Assembly (NCBI GenBank): GCA_026392115.1 | Contig: JAPLCQ010000151.1 | Span: forward strand, 1-61,045 | Direction: 5' to 3' | DNA length: 61,045 nucleotides | Origin: Armatimonadota bacterium | GTDB taxonomy: Bacteria; Armatimonadota; Chthonomonadetes; Chthonomonadales; CAJBBX01 | In this document: piece after piece, positions 26,288 through 35,664 of the stretch | Position numbering within the stretch: position 1 is the stretch's first letter | How the letters are laid out: the number at the start of each line of letters is the position of its first letter | Notes under the pieces: model-generated | The model's input: the letters and a program-made list of their open reading frames with translations, nothing else | Told to the model about the DNA's origin: nothing | Databases searched by the model: none | Translations under genes and position numbers: made by a program

Positions 26288-27367
26288 CTAGCGCTCCGTG
26301 CAACTGATGCACGGGTCGATGGAAAGCACGATCACCGGGACGTCCGCCAGTTCGCTGCCGGGGAGCATGTGGACCAGCGGGGCCACGTTGGCGAAGGTGG
26401 GCGTCCGCACGCGAAGCCGCTCCAGCTTCTGGCTCCCGTTCGCGGCCAGGAAATAGAGGAGCTCGCCCCGTGGCTGCTCGACACGCGAGATGGTCCGACC
26501 GTTGGGCCTGCCCTTGGGACGCACTGCGATGTCGGTGTCCGGCAGCCCCGCGATCGCCCGGCGCACCAGGTCCAGCGACTGGCGGACCTCGCGGATGCGG
26601 ACCTTGGCGCGGGCGTAGCAGTCGCCGGCGGTCTCGACGACGGGCTCCACACGCAGTTCGTCGTACGCGGCGAACCCGGTCTGGCGGGCATCCTGCTCCA
26701 CGCCACTTGCGCGAAGCACCGGCCCGGCGGCGCCCAGCATGATCGCCTTGTCGGCCTGGAGGACGCCCTTGCCGACGGTGCGCTTCTTCACGGTGTAGTC
26801 GTTGAGCATCACCTCGGACGACTTGTCGAAGGCGGCCTCAAGCGTCTTGAGGGTTTCCAGCGTCTCCTGGAGATGCTGGTCCGAGATGTCGCGCCGCACG
26901 CCGCCGATGCAGCAGGCGGAGATGATAACCCGGCTCCCGGCCGTCTTCTCGAAGATGTCCATCAGCATCTCGCGCGAGCGCCAGAACTCCATGAAGAGGC
27001 TCTCGAAGCCGAACGCGTCGGCATAGAGGCCCAGCCAGAGGTGGTGGCTCTGCAGGCGGTGCAGCTCGCTCCAAATGACGCGGAGATACGCCGCTCGGCG
27101 AGGAACCTCAAGGCCCATGAGGCGCTCGAGGCCCTGGCAGTAGCAGAGGGCATGGATGAAGCTACAGATGCCGCAGATGCGCTCCACGAGGAAGACATTC
27201 TGCGTGTAGTCCATCCGCTCGGCCGCCTTCTCGACGCCTCGGTGGACGTAACCGATATGGGGCAGCGCCTCCTCGACGATCTCGTCCTTCAGCGTTAGCT
27301 TCAGTTGGATCGGCTCTGGGAGGACGGGATGCTGCGGGCCGAATGGGATGACGGTGCGCTGTGCCAT
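26288..27367 (-). CDS. echE: Group 4 [NiFe] hydrogenase large subunit EchE
   Basis: The 359-residue catalytic subunit keeps all four nickel-iron cysteine ligands: ERICGICSFIH near residue 62 and DPCISCTER at the extreme C-terminus. That makes it a real hydrogenase rather than a NuoD-like respiratory subunit. It is of Ech/CooH size and coupled to proton-pumping subunits. No C-terminal peptide follows CTER, so no maturation endopeptidase cleavage is needed, as for CooH-type enzymes. The start at 27367 is seven bases after the echD stop; the longer in-frame extension runs through echD. No hyp or cyanide-ligand assembly genes lie in the window. Confidence 0.88.
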   Translation of the reverse strand: MAQRTVIPFGPQHPVLPEPIQLKLTLKDEIVEEALPHIGYVHRGVEKAAERMDYTQNVFLVERICGICSFIHALCYCQGLERLMGLEVPRRAAYLRVIWSELHRLQSHHLWLGLYADAFGFESLFMEFWRSREMLMDIFEKTAGSRVIISACCIGGVRRDISDQHLQETLETLKTLEAAFDKSSEVMLNDYTVKKRTVGKGVLQADKAIMLGAAGPVLRASGVEQDARQTGFAAYDELRVEPVVETAGDCYARAKVRIREVRQSLDLVRRAIAGLPDTDIAVRPKGRPNGRTISRVEQPRGELLYFLAANGSQKLERLRVRTPTFANVAPLVHMLPGSELADVPVIVLSIDPCISCTER

Positions 27368-27374
27368 GTGGCCG

Positions 27375-27791
27375 CTACTCCCCTTGCCCGGCAGGCGTTG
27401 CGCCGGATTGGACCTTCGCCATGGGATGCGGCTGGTCAAGCTCCGTCATGAAGAGGCGGCCCTTGTAGTCGATGGCGATGTCCACAACGTTGATGCCGAA
27501 CAGCTCCTTCATCTCGTTCTCGACGAGGAAGGCGCCCAGATAGACCGCCGTGATGCTGGGCAGCTCGGCCTCGCGCGGGATCGTCACCAGCAGGTTGTCC
27601 AGCTTCACGCCGTCGGCGAAGTGGTAGTAGATGTCGAATCTCCCGCCCATGTCCAGACAGGTGGCGGTGACGAACCGCAGGCGCCGCGCGGCCATGGCCT
27701 CGACCGCGGCGACGAGGTCACCCACCGAAACCGGGCGAGTGGGCTGCACATCGCAGACGGGCGCGATGGGCGGACGGGCTGCCTCGGTCAT
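27375..27791 (-). CDS. echD: Hydrogenase subunit EchD (NuoC-like)
   Basis: The 138-residue protein matches the 30-kDa NuoC/EchD family: the segment LPSITAVYLGAFLVENEMKE-LFGI (about 85-110), a shortened form of the family signature, is visible, followed by DIAIDYKGRLFM. It probably stabilises the hydrogenase peripheral arm and carries no cofactor. The ATG overlaps the echC stop codon as ATGA. The N-terminus is Pro-rich and poorly conserved. Confidence 0.8.
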   Translation of the reverse strand: MTEAARPPIAPVCDVQPTRPVSVGDLVAAVEAMAARRLRFVTATCLDMGGRFDIYYHFADGVKLDNLLVTIPREAELPSITAVYLGAFLVENEMKELFGINVVDIAIDYKGRLFMTELDQPHPMAKVQSGATPAGQGE

Positions 27792-28237
27792 GCGGCGCCT
27801 CGCTTCCGTGCGTGCTCACGCTCCTGCATCTTCCCCAGCGCCATGACGACGCCCTCGATGATGGCCTCGGGCTTCGGCGCGCAGCCCGGCACGTAGACAT
27901 CCACAGGGAGGACCGAGTCGACGCCGCCGAGGACGTTGTAACACTCGTGGAACACGCCGCCGGAGAGGGCGCAAGCTCCGATAGCCACCACGGCCTTGGG
28001 GTCGGGCATCTGGTCGTACAGGTTGCGCAGGACCCGGGCGCTCCGCTTGTTGACGGTGCCCGTCACCAGCAGCACATCGGCGTGCTTGGGGTTGCCGATA
28101 TTGATGATGCCGAAACGCTCCACGTCGTACACGGGCGTCAGGCAGGCGAGTATCTCGATGTCGCAGCCGTTGCAGGCCCCGGCATCGAAGTGGAGGATCC
28201 ACGGCGACTTGGATCGCGCTATGTCAATGAGGCCCAA
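27788..28237 (-). CDS. echC: Hydrogenase small subunit EchC (NuoB-like)
   Basis: The 149-residue protein carries the proximal [4Fe-4S] cluster ligands: GACNGCDIEI (about 20-29), VAIGACALSGG (about 85-95) and VPGCAPKPE (about 117-125). The two cysteines separated by two residues in the first motif are the Ech/group 4 pattern rather than the adjacent cysteines of NuoB. It forms the catalytic core with EchE. The start is TTG at 28237 with AGGAG six bases upstream; the echB stop codon lies within this ribosome-binding region, so translation is coupled. Confidence 0.88.
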   Translation of the reverse strand: MGLIDIARSKSPWILHFDAGACNGCDIEILACLTPVYDVERFGIINIGNPKHADVLLVTGTVNKRSARVLRNLYDQMPDPKAVVAIGACALSGGVFHECYNVLGGVDSVLPVDVYVPGCAPKPEAIIEGVVMALGKMQEREHARKRGAA

Positions 28238-28246
28238 CGAGCGCTC

Positions 28247-29113
28247 CTATCTGGGCAGCGGGCCGGTCGCGTAGAGCGCGGCCAGATTGGCGGCTGCCAG
28301 CGCCAGCCCGACAGACCATGTGAAACCGAACATCCACCGCGTGGTCATGCGGGCGGAGACATTGTCCAGCACGATCACCGCCGCATGGCAGGCCAGGGCC
28401 AGCACGATGCCGACGACGAGGTTGGTGTGCCAGAACAGGACGATGAACCCGAGGAGCAGCACCAGCTCATAGAGGTGCGCCAACTCGATGACGGCCATCT
28501 GCGGGCCGGAGAACTCGGTATAGATCCCCCTCACCAGCTCCTGATGGGCGTGGTGCGACGCGGAGACGTCGAAGGGCGACTTGTGCAGCTTCATCGCCAT
28601 CACCAGGGTCTGGGTGATGACGAAGGCCGGCATGCTCAGCGCCAGCGGGCGCTCAAGGCCGAAGACGCTCGCGGCCGAGAAGCTACCCGTCAGGATGTAC
28701 GTCCCCACCACCATGCAGACCAGCAACGGCTCGTAGGCGAGGAGCACGATCACCTCGCGCTGGCTGCCCAACTGGCTGTAGGGCGACTTGACGCTGAAGC
28801 CGCCCAGGATGAGCATGATGTTCCCCAGCGCCAGGATGAAGAGAAGCACCAGCAGGTCTTGCCCCATGACGAGGAGCGCAAGGCTCAGCACCATGGAGGC
28901 CAGGTAGACCGACACGCTGATCATCTGGAATGTGTTGGCGGCCATGCGGCGCTTGGCGAAGAGCTTCAGGATGTCGTAGAAGGGCTGAACGAGGGGCGGC
29001 CCCTGGCGGCTCTGCAGCCGGGCGGAGACGACACGATCGAGGCCCATGAGGATGCCGCCGAGGAACGGCGCGGCAAGCACCGCGGCCAATGCCGTGAGAT
29101 ACTCGGCCATCAT
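28247..29113 (-). CDS. echB: Hydrogenase membrane subunit EchB (NuoH-like)
   Basis: The 288-residue integral membrane protein has about eight hydrophobic segments and the NuoH/EchB signatures RLQSRQGPPLVQPFYDILKL (about 32-51) and HKSPFDVSASHHAHQE (about 176-191). It links the peripheral arm to the ion-pumping subunit. The ATG overlaps the echA stop codon by four bases. The length is usual for hydrogenase-type NuoH homologues, shorter than respiratory NuoH. Confidence 0.88.
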   Translation of the reverse strand: MMAEYLTALAAVLAAPFLGGILMGLDRVVSARLQSRQGPPLVQPFYDILKLFAKRRMAANTFQMISVSVYLASMVLSLALLVMGQDLLVLLFILALGNIMLILGGFSVKSPYSQLGSQREVIVLLAYEPLLVCMVVGTYILTGSFSAASVFGLERPLALSMPAFVITQTLVMAMKLHKSPFDVSASHHAHQELVRGIYTEFSGPQMAVIELAHLYELVLLLGFIVLFWHTNLVVGIVLALACHAAVIVLDNVSARMTTRWMFGFTWSVGLALAAANLAALYATGPLPR

Positions 29114-31092
29114 CGGACAGCCACCGAGCCGAACATGCCGGCGATCAGCGACGCCGCCACGAGGGACATCCAGAGCGTGTGCCTATCCTCGCCGACGTAG
29201 CGCTCGAAGTAGTGGCCCCGGATGGACAATGAGCAGCTCTGCTCGGCGACGGTGATGAAGCCGCTGCCGTTCGGCGTTTCGATCTGCTCGCCGCACATGT
29301 ACGCACCCACCTCCTCGTCGGGCCGGGTGCGCGCCACCAGCACGGGCGCCAACACCGCGGTGGCCATGACCCCGAAGACCAGCAGCCAGGGCACCGCCAA
29401 TACGTCGGTCGAGAGGTCCACCCCGCCGGCGGCGCCGGGCACCAGCGCGTAGTATTGCGTGACAGCCGGCTCAACCAGCTCCGTGAGCAACGGGAAGACG
29501 GCCAGGCTGAAGGCGACGGCCCCGACGGTGAGCAACACAAGCGGCACGAAGTACATCACATGGAGGTGCTCGATCTTCGGGTGCACCGCGCCGGGCTCGG
29601 ATGCGAGAAGGCGGCCGGTCCACTTCGTCCAGAAGGCGACCGTCAGCGTGCTGCCGATCACCAGCATGCCCATGGCGAGAGGCAGGTGTACGGAGGCCTC
29701 GATGGCGGCGAGCTTGGCGATCAGCACGCCGAAGGGAGGCAGTAGCATGGATAGAATGCCGATGACCATGATCAGCGTCGTCAACGGCATGCGGTTCACC
29801 AGGCCCTGCATGTCCTCGATATCGCGGCTGTGGATTCCGTGTTCCACCACGCCGCAGGCCATGAACAGGAGGCCCTTGGAGAGGGCGTGGAATATCAGCA
29901 GCATGACTGCGGCGGCCAACGCCAGCGGCCTGTTCAGCCCGGTGCAGGCGATGATCAGCCCCAGGTTGCTGATGGTGCTGTAGGCCAGGATCTTCTTGGC
30001 GTTGGTCTGTCCGATGGCCAGGAACGCCGTCGCGACAAAAGTGAACCCGCCGGCGATGGCCAGAACGTTGCTCAACTGCGTGCCGTGGAACGCCGGCGCG
30101 AAGCGCATCAGCAAGTAGACGCCGGCCTTCACCATGGTGCTGGAGTGCAGCAGGGCCGACACCGGCGTCGGCGCCACCATGGCGCCCAGCAGCCATGAGT
30201 GGAAGGGCATCTGCGCCGACTTGGTGAACGCGGCGAACATGAGGCAGGCCAGAGCCGCCAGGATGGGCAGCGATGCCGCGGCGCCCATGGGGCTGCGCAG
30301 GAGCGCCTGAACCGAGTAGGTGTGGGCGTGCGCGCCGAAGAGCACGATGGCAACCGCGAAGCCCACGCCGCCCAGGGTGTTCATCCAGAGCGCGCGGAGG
30401 GCGTTGGTGTTGGCCAGGTCGGTGCCGTCATGCCGGATCAGCAGGAAGCTGCAGAGCGTCGTCACCTCCCAGAAGAAGAAGACCCAGCGGAGGTCGTCGG
30501 AGATCACGAGCCCGTTCATGGCGCCCAGGAAGACCAGCATGGTCAGGAAGAAGCCTGGCCTGTGGCTACCGGCCTCGTCGATCCCCAGGTGGCGCTCGTG
30601 CTCCTTCATGTATGGCAGGCCGTAGACGGCGATGATGCTGCCGATGACGGAGACGATCATCACCATGACGACGGATAGCCAGTCGATGAAGACCGAGGGC
30701 GCCGCCTCGGCCGCGTGGCCTCCGGTGAGCTCGGCATAGAGGACCACCGCCAACTGCACCAGGGCGACACCGAACACCATGGCCGAACGGAAACGCACGG
30801 CGATCACCAGGATGGCGGCCAGAAGGGCGAGATCGCCGCCGGCCACGATCATCGACCAGGGGGCGGCTTTGGCCGGCAGTGTTGCCGAAAGGGCCGTGCG
30901 GCTGACGAAAGCGATCGCAAAGACCGTGATGGCAGCCAGGGTCAACACCCAGCCCGCCACCGTCACGACGCCCTTGCGCGACCACTTCGTGCGCACGGCG
31001 AAGACGACGACGCCGAACAGCGCCGGAGAGAAGACGAGCACGGCAGCCAGCGTCAGGGGCGATATCTTGAGCAGCGGTTCCAGAAGCCCCAT
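29110..31092 (-). CDS. echA: Hydrogenase proton-translocating subunit EchA (NuoL/MrpA-like)
   Basis: The 660-residue membrane protein has about 16 hydrophobic segments. The antiporter core contains FFFWEVTTLCSFLLIRHD, SAQMPFHSWLLGAMVAPTPV with VSALLHSSTMVKAGVYLL, and LAYSTISNLGLII, with the conserved Glu, Lys and His of ion-pumping subunits. It should move protons or sodium when ferredoxin oxidation drives hydrogen evolution, or the reverse. It opens the Ech operon and starts two bases after the Tricorn gene stop, so it may share that transcript. Confidence 0.88.
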   Translation of the reverse strand: MGLLEPLLKISPLTLAAVLVFSPALFGVVVFAVRTKWSRKGVVTVAGWVLTLAAITVFAIAFVSRTALSATLPAKAAPWSMIVAGGDLALLAAILVIAVRFRSAMVFGVALVQLAVVLYAELTGGHAAEAAPSVFIDWLSVVMVMIVSVIGSIIAVYGLPYMKEHERHLGIDEAGSHRPGFFLTMLVFLGAMNGLVISDDLRWVFFFWEVTTLCSFLLIRHDGTDLANTNALRALWMNTLGGVGFAVAIVLFGAHAHTYSVQALLRSPMGAAASLPILAALACLMFAAFTKSAQMPFHSWLLGAMVAPTPVSALLHSSTMVKAGVYLLMRFAPAFHGTQLSNVLAIAGGFTFVATAFLAIGQTNAKKILAYSTISNLGLIIACTGLNRPLALAAAVMLLIFHALSKGLLFMACGVVEHGIHSRDIEDMQGLVNRMPLTTLIMVIGILSMLLPPFGVLIAKLAAIEASVHLPLAMGMLVIGSTLTVAFWTKWTGRLLASEPGAVHPKIEHLHVMYFVPLVLLTVGAVAFSLAVFPLLTELVEPAVTQYYALVPGAAGGVDLSTDVLAVPWLLVFGVMATAVLAPVLVARTRPDEEVGAYMCGEQIETPNGSGFITVAEQSCSLSIRGHYFERYVGEDRHTLWMSLVAASLIAGMFGSVAVR

Positions 31093-31094
31093 GC

Positions 31095-34000
31095 CTACCG
31101 CCCCCCGCCCGGCCGAGGCGGCAGGCCCGTGGGCAGCTCCAGCCTGGGCCGCCCCTCGAAGGTGGGCCTCAGGGGCGGTTGCAGCTCCAGCAGCCTCAGG
31201 GCCTCGGCAATGCCGGCCTGTAGTTGCGGATCCTCGCCGGCGACCGCTTCGTGGGGGAGGATGTCCACCACGAGGTCGGGGTCGGTCCCGTAGTTCTCCA
31301 CGCCCCAGCCCACATCCTTGAACCAGAACGAGAACTCGGGCTGCGTGGTCACCGAGCCGTCGACCAGCGGGTTCCTGGGCCAGATGCCGATGACACCGCC
31401 CCAGGTGCGGGTGCCGATCAGCGGTCCCAGGCCCATGAGCTTGAACGCATGGCTCACGATGTCGCCGTCGGACCCGGCGTGCTGGTTGGTGAGCATCACG
31501 ATGGGCCCGGACGGAGCGTCGGCCGGATAGGGCTCCGGCGAGCCCCAGCGCGTCATGTCATAACCCAGACGGCGCCGGGCCAGCTTCTCCAGCAGCAGGC
31601 CGGAGACATGCCCGCCACGGTTGTTCCGCACGTCCACAATCAGCCCGTCGCGGTGCGCCTCGCCCAGGAAGAGGCGGTGGAACTCGGCATAGCCGCCGGC
31701 GCCCATGTCCGGCACGTGGAGGTAACCGCACCGCCCGCCCGCGGCCTCGCGGACGCGGCGCCGGTTGCCCTCAACCCACGAGCGGTAGCGTGCCGGGAAC
31801 TCCGAACGCAGGGCGCGCACGCAGACGGTGCGCGGAGCCGCGTCGCCGGACACCACGGTAAGGGCCACCTCGGCGCCCGCCTTGTTCACCAGTGCATGGC
31901 TGGGGCCGAACTCGGCTGTCAGGGCGACGCCGTCGATCGCGGCAATCCGATCGCCTTCGACGACCCGAGCGCCGGGAGCCAGCAACGGCGACGAGGCATC
32001 CGGCTCGCCGGCGGCGCCGCGGACGATGGAGCGCACCGTCCAGCCGCCGGCCTCGGCGTCGTACGCCAGGTCGGCGCCCAGGAATCCCTGGCCATACTGG
32101 GGCCGCGACGGGTAGTCGCCGCCGCCCTCGTAGGCGTGCGAGGTGCCCAGTTCGCCCTGGATTTCCCAAAGCAGGTCGGAAAGCTCGCCGCGCGTGGCGA
32201 CGCGGTCCACCAGCGGCGCATAGCGCTCCCAGACGCGGTTCCAGTCGATGCCCGACATATCGGCGCACCAAAAGAACTCGCGCTGCAGCCGCCAGGCCTC
32301 GCGCGCCATCTGGCGCCACTCACCGGGCGGGTCGATGGAGAGGCGCGCCCGATTGATGTCAACCACGCCGGAAAGCCGGCCGGGACCGCCCGACGCATGT
32401 TTCTCGTCAGGCTTCTCGCCCGCCTTGCCGACACGCACCTTCTTCTCGCCGACCGTCAGCATGGTGGAGCCGTCGGCGCTCAGTTCGACGGTCTTGATGC
32501 CGCCCAGGAGCGTCTCGGCGGACTGCGTCTTGAAATCGTAGGCGATCAGCTTGCCCTGCGCCGGCGGCGGGTCGGGATTGCCGGGATCGGCCACGGCGTT
32601 CTGGATGCCGAACGCCGTGAACAGCGCCTTGCCCTCCGTGCCGACCACCTGCCCGTACCGTCCCACCGGCGTCGGAAAGCCCACCACGCGCTCTTGCAGG
32701 CCCTCCAGGTCGATCCGGACCGGCTTGGGGGCCTTCTTGTCGACCTTCTCGGCGGGCGGCTCGGGCGCCTTCTCCGGCAGCGGCGAGAAGGGCGAGCGGG
32801 CCTCGTTGGAGAGCACGAGCAGGTGCGGCCGCTCGGAGCGCGGGAAGCCGAGGTCGAAGTGGAGGCTGTCGTAGACCGGCACCACGTCGCGCTGAGAGAT
32901 GAAGTAGAGGTAGCGGCCCTGCGGATCGAAGCTGGGCGAGTGGTCGTTGAAGAGCGGGGCCGTGGCGGGATGGACGGCGCCATCGGCGCGCGACCAGAGG
33001 CGCAGGCCCGTGGTCCCCGGCGATGTGGCGAAGCCATAGGCCACCCAGGCGCCGTCGGCCGACCAGCAGGCGCCGGCGATGGCCCGGTGGTCGCTGCGGT
33101 CCACGGCCTTGAGCGTTCGATCAGCGAGGTCCACAAAGAGGAGCTCGTTCCGGTGATTGGTCAGCGCCAGCTCGTCGGCGGTCGGCGACGGATGAAGGGC
33201 GGTCACTCGGCCCAGGTCGCCCAGGTCGAGGCGCTCGGGAGCGCCGCCGTCTGCGGGTACGAGCTCCAGCACATCGGCGTCACCCGTATCCACGACCTGC
33301 ACGAGCCGGTCGCCTCCGTGGAGCCAGCGGCTCAGGCGCACACGGACCGGTACTTCCGGAACCGCCCCGGGTCCCGCCGACAGGGAGCGCACGGGGCCGT
33401 CCCAGGCGCCCATGGCGAAGCCCCGCCCGCGCGCCACGAGGGCCACCGAATGGCCCTGCGGATGCAGTGAGACGCCCTGCAGGTGCTCCGTGGCGGCGGC
33501 GTACTTTCGCTGCCTCTGCGCTCGGCCCGCGGCCACGGAGACCTCCACGCGGCGGGGCGCCTCGGCGCCGGGGTCCAGCGCCCAGAGGTCGCCGCCCGCA
33601 TGGTAGACGATGGTCTCGCCGTCGGTGTCCGGGTAGCGGGCATAGTACTCGTCGTGATCGGTATGCCGGCGCAGGTCCGAGCCGTCCTCGCGGCAGGAGT
33701 AGAGGTTGCCGATCCCCTCGTGGTCGGAGAGGAAGACGATGCGGCCTCCCAGCCACATGGGCCTCGCCAGGTTGCCCGGCAGGTCGATGAGAAGGCTCAG
33801 TCGACCGTCACCGGCGCGGTCGATCCAAAGCTGGCCGGCGGTCCCGCCGCGGTAGCGCTTCCAGCGGGCGGGATCGCCACCGAAGCGGCCGATGACGGAG
33901 CGGCCGTCCGACGCCACATGGAGGCTCACGGCGGGCCCCACGGGCCAGATGCGCATGCCGGAGCCGTCGGGGGCCATGACATGGGGGACGCCAAGGTGGT

Positions 34001-34331
34001 CGAACGCCTGGCCGCTCGTCGTGCTGAAGAGGATGCCGGAGCCGTCGGGCATCCATCCAAGCGTCGCGGTCGCGCAACCGAGGTAGGTCACGCGGGTCGC
34101 GGGACCGCCCTCGGCAGGCATGAGGTAGACCTCGGTGGGTCCCTCGGTGCATCCCGTGAAGGCGATGTGGCGCCCATCAGGCGAGAAACGCGGGTGGGAC
34201 ACCGGTCCGGCGCCCGAGGTCAGGCGGCGGGCGACGCCGCCCGCCAGAGGCGCCAACCAGAGGTCGTCGTCACAGACAAAGGCGACGGTGTCGCGCCAAA
34301 CGGCCGGCCAACGGCAGTAGCCCTGCATCAT
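31095..34331 (-). CDS. Tricorn protease homologue (S41 family)
   Basis: The 1078-residue cytoplasmic peptidase has two N-terminal beta-propellers (repeats like HPRFSPDGRHIAFTG), a long middle region with an acidic/Lys linker, a PDZ domain (about 755-850) and a C-terminal S41 core. The core has VRNNRGGHVSGLL, then NQHAGSDGDI (about 945-954) with the nucleophile Ser, and GTRTWGGVIG. Tricorn degrades oligopeptides released by proteasome-like proteases. The ATG at 34331 has GGGAG seven bases upstream. Only two bases separate its stop from the hydrogenase gene echA, an unexpected pairing for a peptidase. Confidence 0.9.
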   Translation of the reverse strand: MMQGYCRWPAVWRDTVAFVCDDDLWLAPLAGGVARRLTSGAGPVSHPRFSPDGRHIAFTGCTEGPTEVYLMPAEGGPATRVTYLGCATATLGWMPDGSGILFSTTSGQAFDHLGVPHVMAPDGSGMRIWPVGPAVSLHVASDGRSVIGRFGGDPARWKRYRGGTAGQLWIDRAGDGRLSLLIDLPGNLARPMWLGGRIVFLSDHEGIGNLYSCREDGSDLRRHTDHDEYYARYPDTDGETIVYHAGGDLWALDPGAEAPRRVEVSVAAGRAQRQRKYAAATEHLQGVSLHPQGHSVALVARGRGFAMGAWDGPVRSLSAGPGAVPEVPVRVRLSRWLHGGDRLVQVVDTGDADVLELVPADGGAPERLDLGDLGRVTALHPSPTADELALTNHRNELLFVDLADRTLKAVDRSDHRAIAGACWSADGAWVAYGFATSPGTTGLRLWSRADGAVHPATAPLFNDHSPSFDPQGRYLYFISQRDVVPVYDSLHFDLGFPRSERPHLLVLSNEARSPFSPLPEKAPEPPAEKVDKKAPKPVRIDLEGLQERVVGFPTPVGRYGQVVGTEGKALFTAFGIQNAVADPGNPDPPPAQGKLIAYDFKTQSAETLLGGIKTVELSADGSTMLTVGEKKVRVGKAGEKPDEKHASGGPGRLSGVVDINRARLSIDPPGEWRQMAREAWRLQREFFWCADMSGIDWNRVWERYAPLVDRVATRGELSDLLWEIQGELGTSHAYEGGGDYPSRPQYGQGFLGADLAYDAEAGGWTVRSIVRGAAGEPDASSPLLAPGARVVEGDRIAAIDGVALTAEFGPSHALVNKAGAEVALTVVSGDAAPRTVCVRALRSEFPARYRSWVEGNRRRVREAAGGRCGYLHVPDMGAGGYAEFHRLFLGEAHRDGLIVDVRNNRGGHVSGLLLEKLARRRLGYDMTRWGSPEPYPADAPSGPIVMLTNQHAGSDGDIVSHAFKLMGLGPLIGTRTWGGVIGIWPRNPLVDGSVTTQPEFSFWFKDVGWGVENYGTDPDLVVDILPHEAVAGEDPQLQAGIAEALRLLELQPPLRPTFEGRPRLELPTGLPPRPGGGR

Positions 34332-34486
34332 GCACGCACTCCCTTGCGCCGGCGCGGGGTCGGCAGTTGCAGCCGACCGCCTGGAGTCGTGGCGCCAACC
34401 GGCGTCGATAGACCGTGTGAGGTCCTGAGGAAAAGTCGGGGGAGCGCCGCAACCCCGGAATGGCTGCCGCGGCAGATACCCTACAG

Positions 34487-34492
34487 ATTATA
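34487..34492 (-). promoter_or_regulatory. TATAAT -10-like element upstream of the Tricorn gene
   Basis: A perfect TATAAT lies on the minus strand 156 bases before the Tricorn start, in an AT-rich pocket of a GC-rich gap. No -35 match occurs at 16-18 bases, so this is a weak candidate for the promoter of the Tricorn/Ech transcript. Confidence 0.3.
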
Positions 34493-34527
34493 CTGCAAGA
34501 AGACCCGCGATAGCGGCGCGCGGCGCG

Positions 34528-35589
34528 TCAGGCCGGGGCGAACGGCCGCGAGGCCTCGTCGAACATCGCAACGATGTTCTCGGGCGGCGTGCCTGCCTGG
34601 ATGGCGTGCGACGGCCCGAGGATGTAGCCGCCGCCCGCTCCCAGCACATCGATGCGGTCACGGACCTCGCGCCGCACGTCTTCGGGAGTGCCGAAGGGCA
34701 ACGTGCTCTGAACGCTGATGCCGCCCTCGAACCCGATGCGGTCCCCCAGGCGCCGCTTCAGGTCTGCGGGGTCCATGCCCCCGGCGTCGAACTGCAGCGC
34801 CTGCAGCACGTCGATGCCGGCGTCGGCGAGACGCTCGGCAATCGAACCGATGGCGCCGTCGGAGTGGTAGACGACGCGGGCCCCAAACTGGTGGATGGCC
34901 CGGTTGAGCGCCTCGTGGCAGGGCCTGATATGCCTCTCCCAGAGCTTGATCGAGAGCAGGAGGCCCCTCTGGCCGCCCAGGTCATCGGCGGTGAACACCA
35001 GGTCGACGAGGCCGTCGGCGGCCTCCAGCTGCCGCACAGTGTGCTCGACGTAGAAGGCCGTGACGCGGTCCAGCACCGCCCGCACCAGCTCCGGCTCGAC
35101 GGCAAGGCCCTCCAGGGCGCGTTCCAGTCCCAGCATGTACCACGTCGTCTCGAAGGGGTTCCCGCCTGAGATCATGAGGCAGTGGTCGGCCTCCGAGGCC
35201 GCCCGAAGGTCATCGCGGAAGCGGTCGTAATCGAACCAGTCGGTCGTTGGCCAGGGGTAGCGGTCCAGTTCGGATGCGTCGCGCACGTCGGCCAGGGGAT
35301 GGCGGACGATCTCCTCATAGGCGCCGCTCCCGTAGCTGACGGGGCTCCGCTCGACGCCCCAGATGTCGACGCACGCCGCCGGGTTCGGTCCCGCGTAATC
35401 GGGGCCTACGTGGCGGATGTCGATCAGGGGTTCGAGGTACTGCTGGACCGTGAGGCCGCGGCGGGCGCCGAGGTGGCGCTCAAGCTCGCGCATGGCCGGG
35501 GCGTTGATGCCCGAGCAGACAAGGGCGATGGGGATGCGGTCGGTCGACTGGTGGTCGAGGGCGGCGATGACCCGCTCTCGGTGCGTCAT
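34528..35589 (-). CDS. Uroporphyrinogen decarboxylase-family protein (UroD-like methyltransferase fold)
   Basis: The 353-residue protein starts MTHRERVIAALDHQSTDRIP, the typical opening of UroD-family proteins, and continues with GGNPFETTWYM, DDLGGQRGLL, YHSDGAIGSIAERLADAGID and GGISVQSTLPFGTPEDVRRE. Such proteins often transfer methyl groups from substituted methylamines or aromatics to corrinoids rather than making haem, and no haem genes lie nearby. The ATG at 35589 begins the conserved sequence but lacks a clear ribosome-binding site; TTG at 35616 is an alternative. Substrate unknown. Confidence 0.8.
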   Translation of the reverse strand: MTHRERVIAALDHQSTDRIPIALVCSGINAPAMRELERHLGARRGLTVQQYLEPLIDIRHVGPDYAGPNPAACVDIWGVERSPVSYGSGAYEEIVRHPLADVRDASELDRYPWPTTDWFDYDRFRDDLRAASEADHCLMISGGNPFETTWYMLGLERALEGLAVEPELVRAVLDRVTAFYVEHTVRQLEAADGLVDLVFTADDLGGQRGLLLSIKLWERHIRPCHEALNRAIHQFGARVVYHSDGAIGSIAERLADAGIDVLQALQFDAGGMDPADLKRRLGDRIGFEGGISVQSTLPFGTPEDVRREVRDRIDVLGAGGGYILGPSHAIQAGTPPENIVAMFDEASRPFAPA

Positions 35590-35664
35590 CGGAGGCGCGA
35601 GATCGCTGCGAGGCAACGAAGGCGAGGCGCTGCCGGTGCGACAGCGCCTCGCCGCGTGATCATC

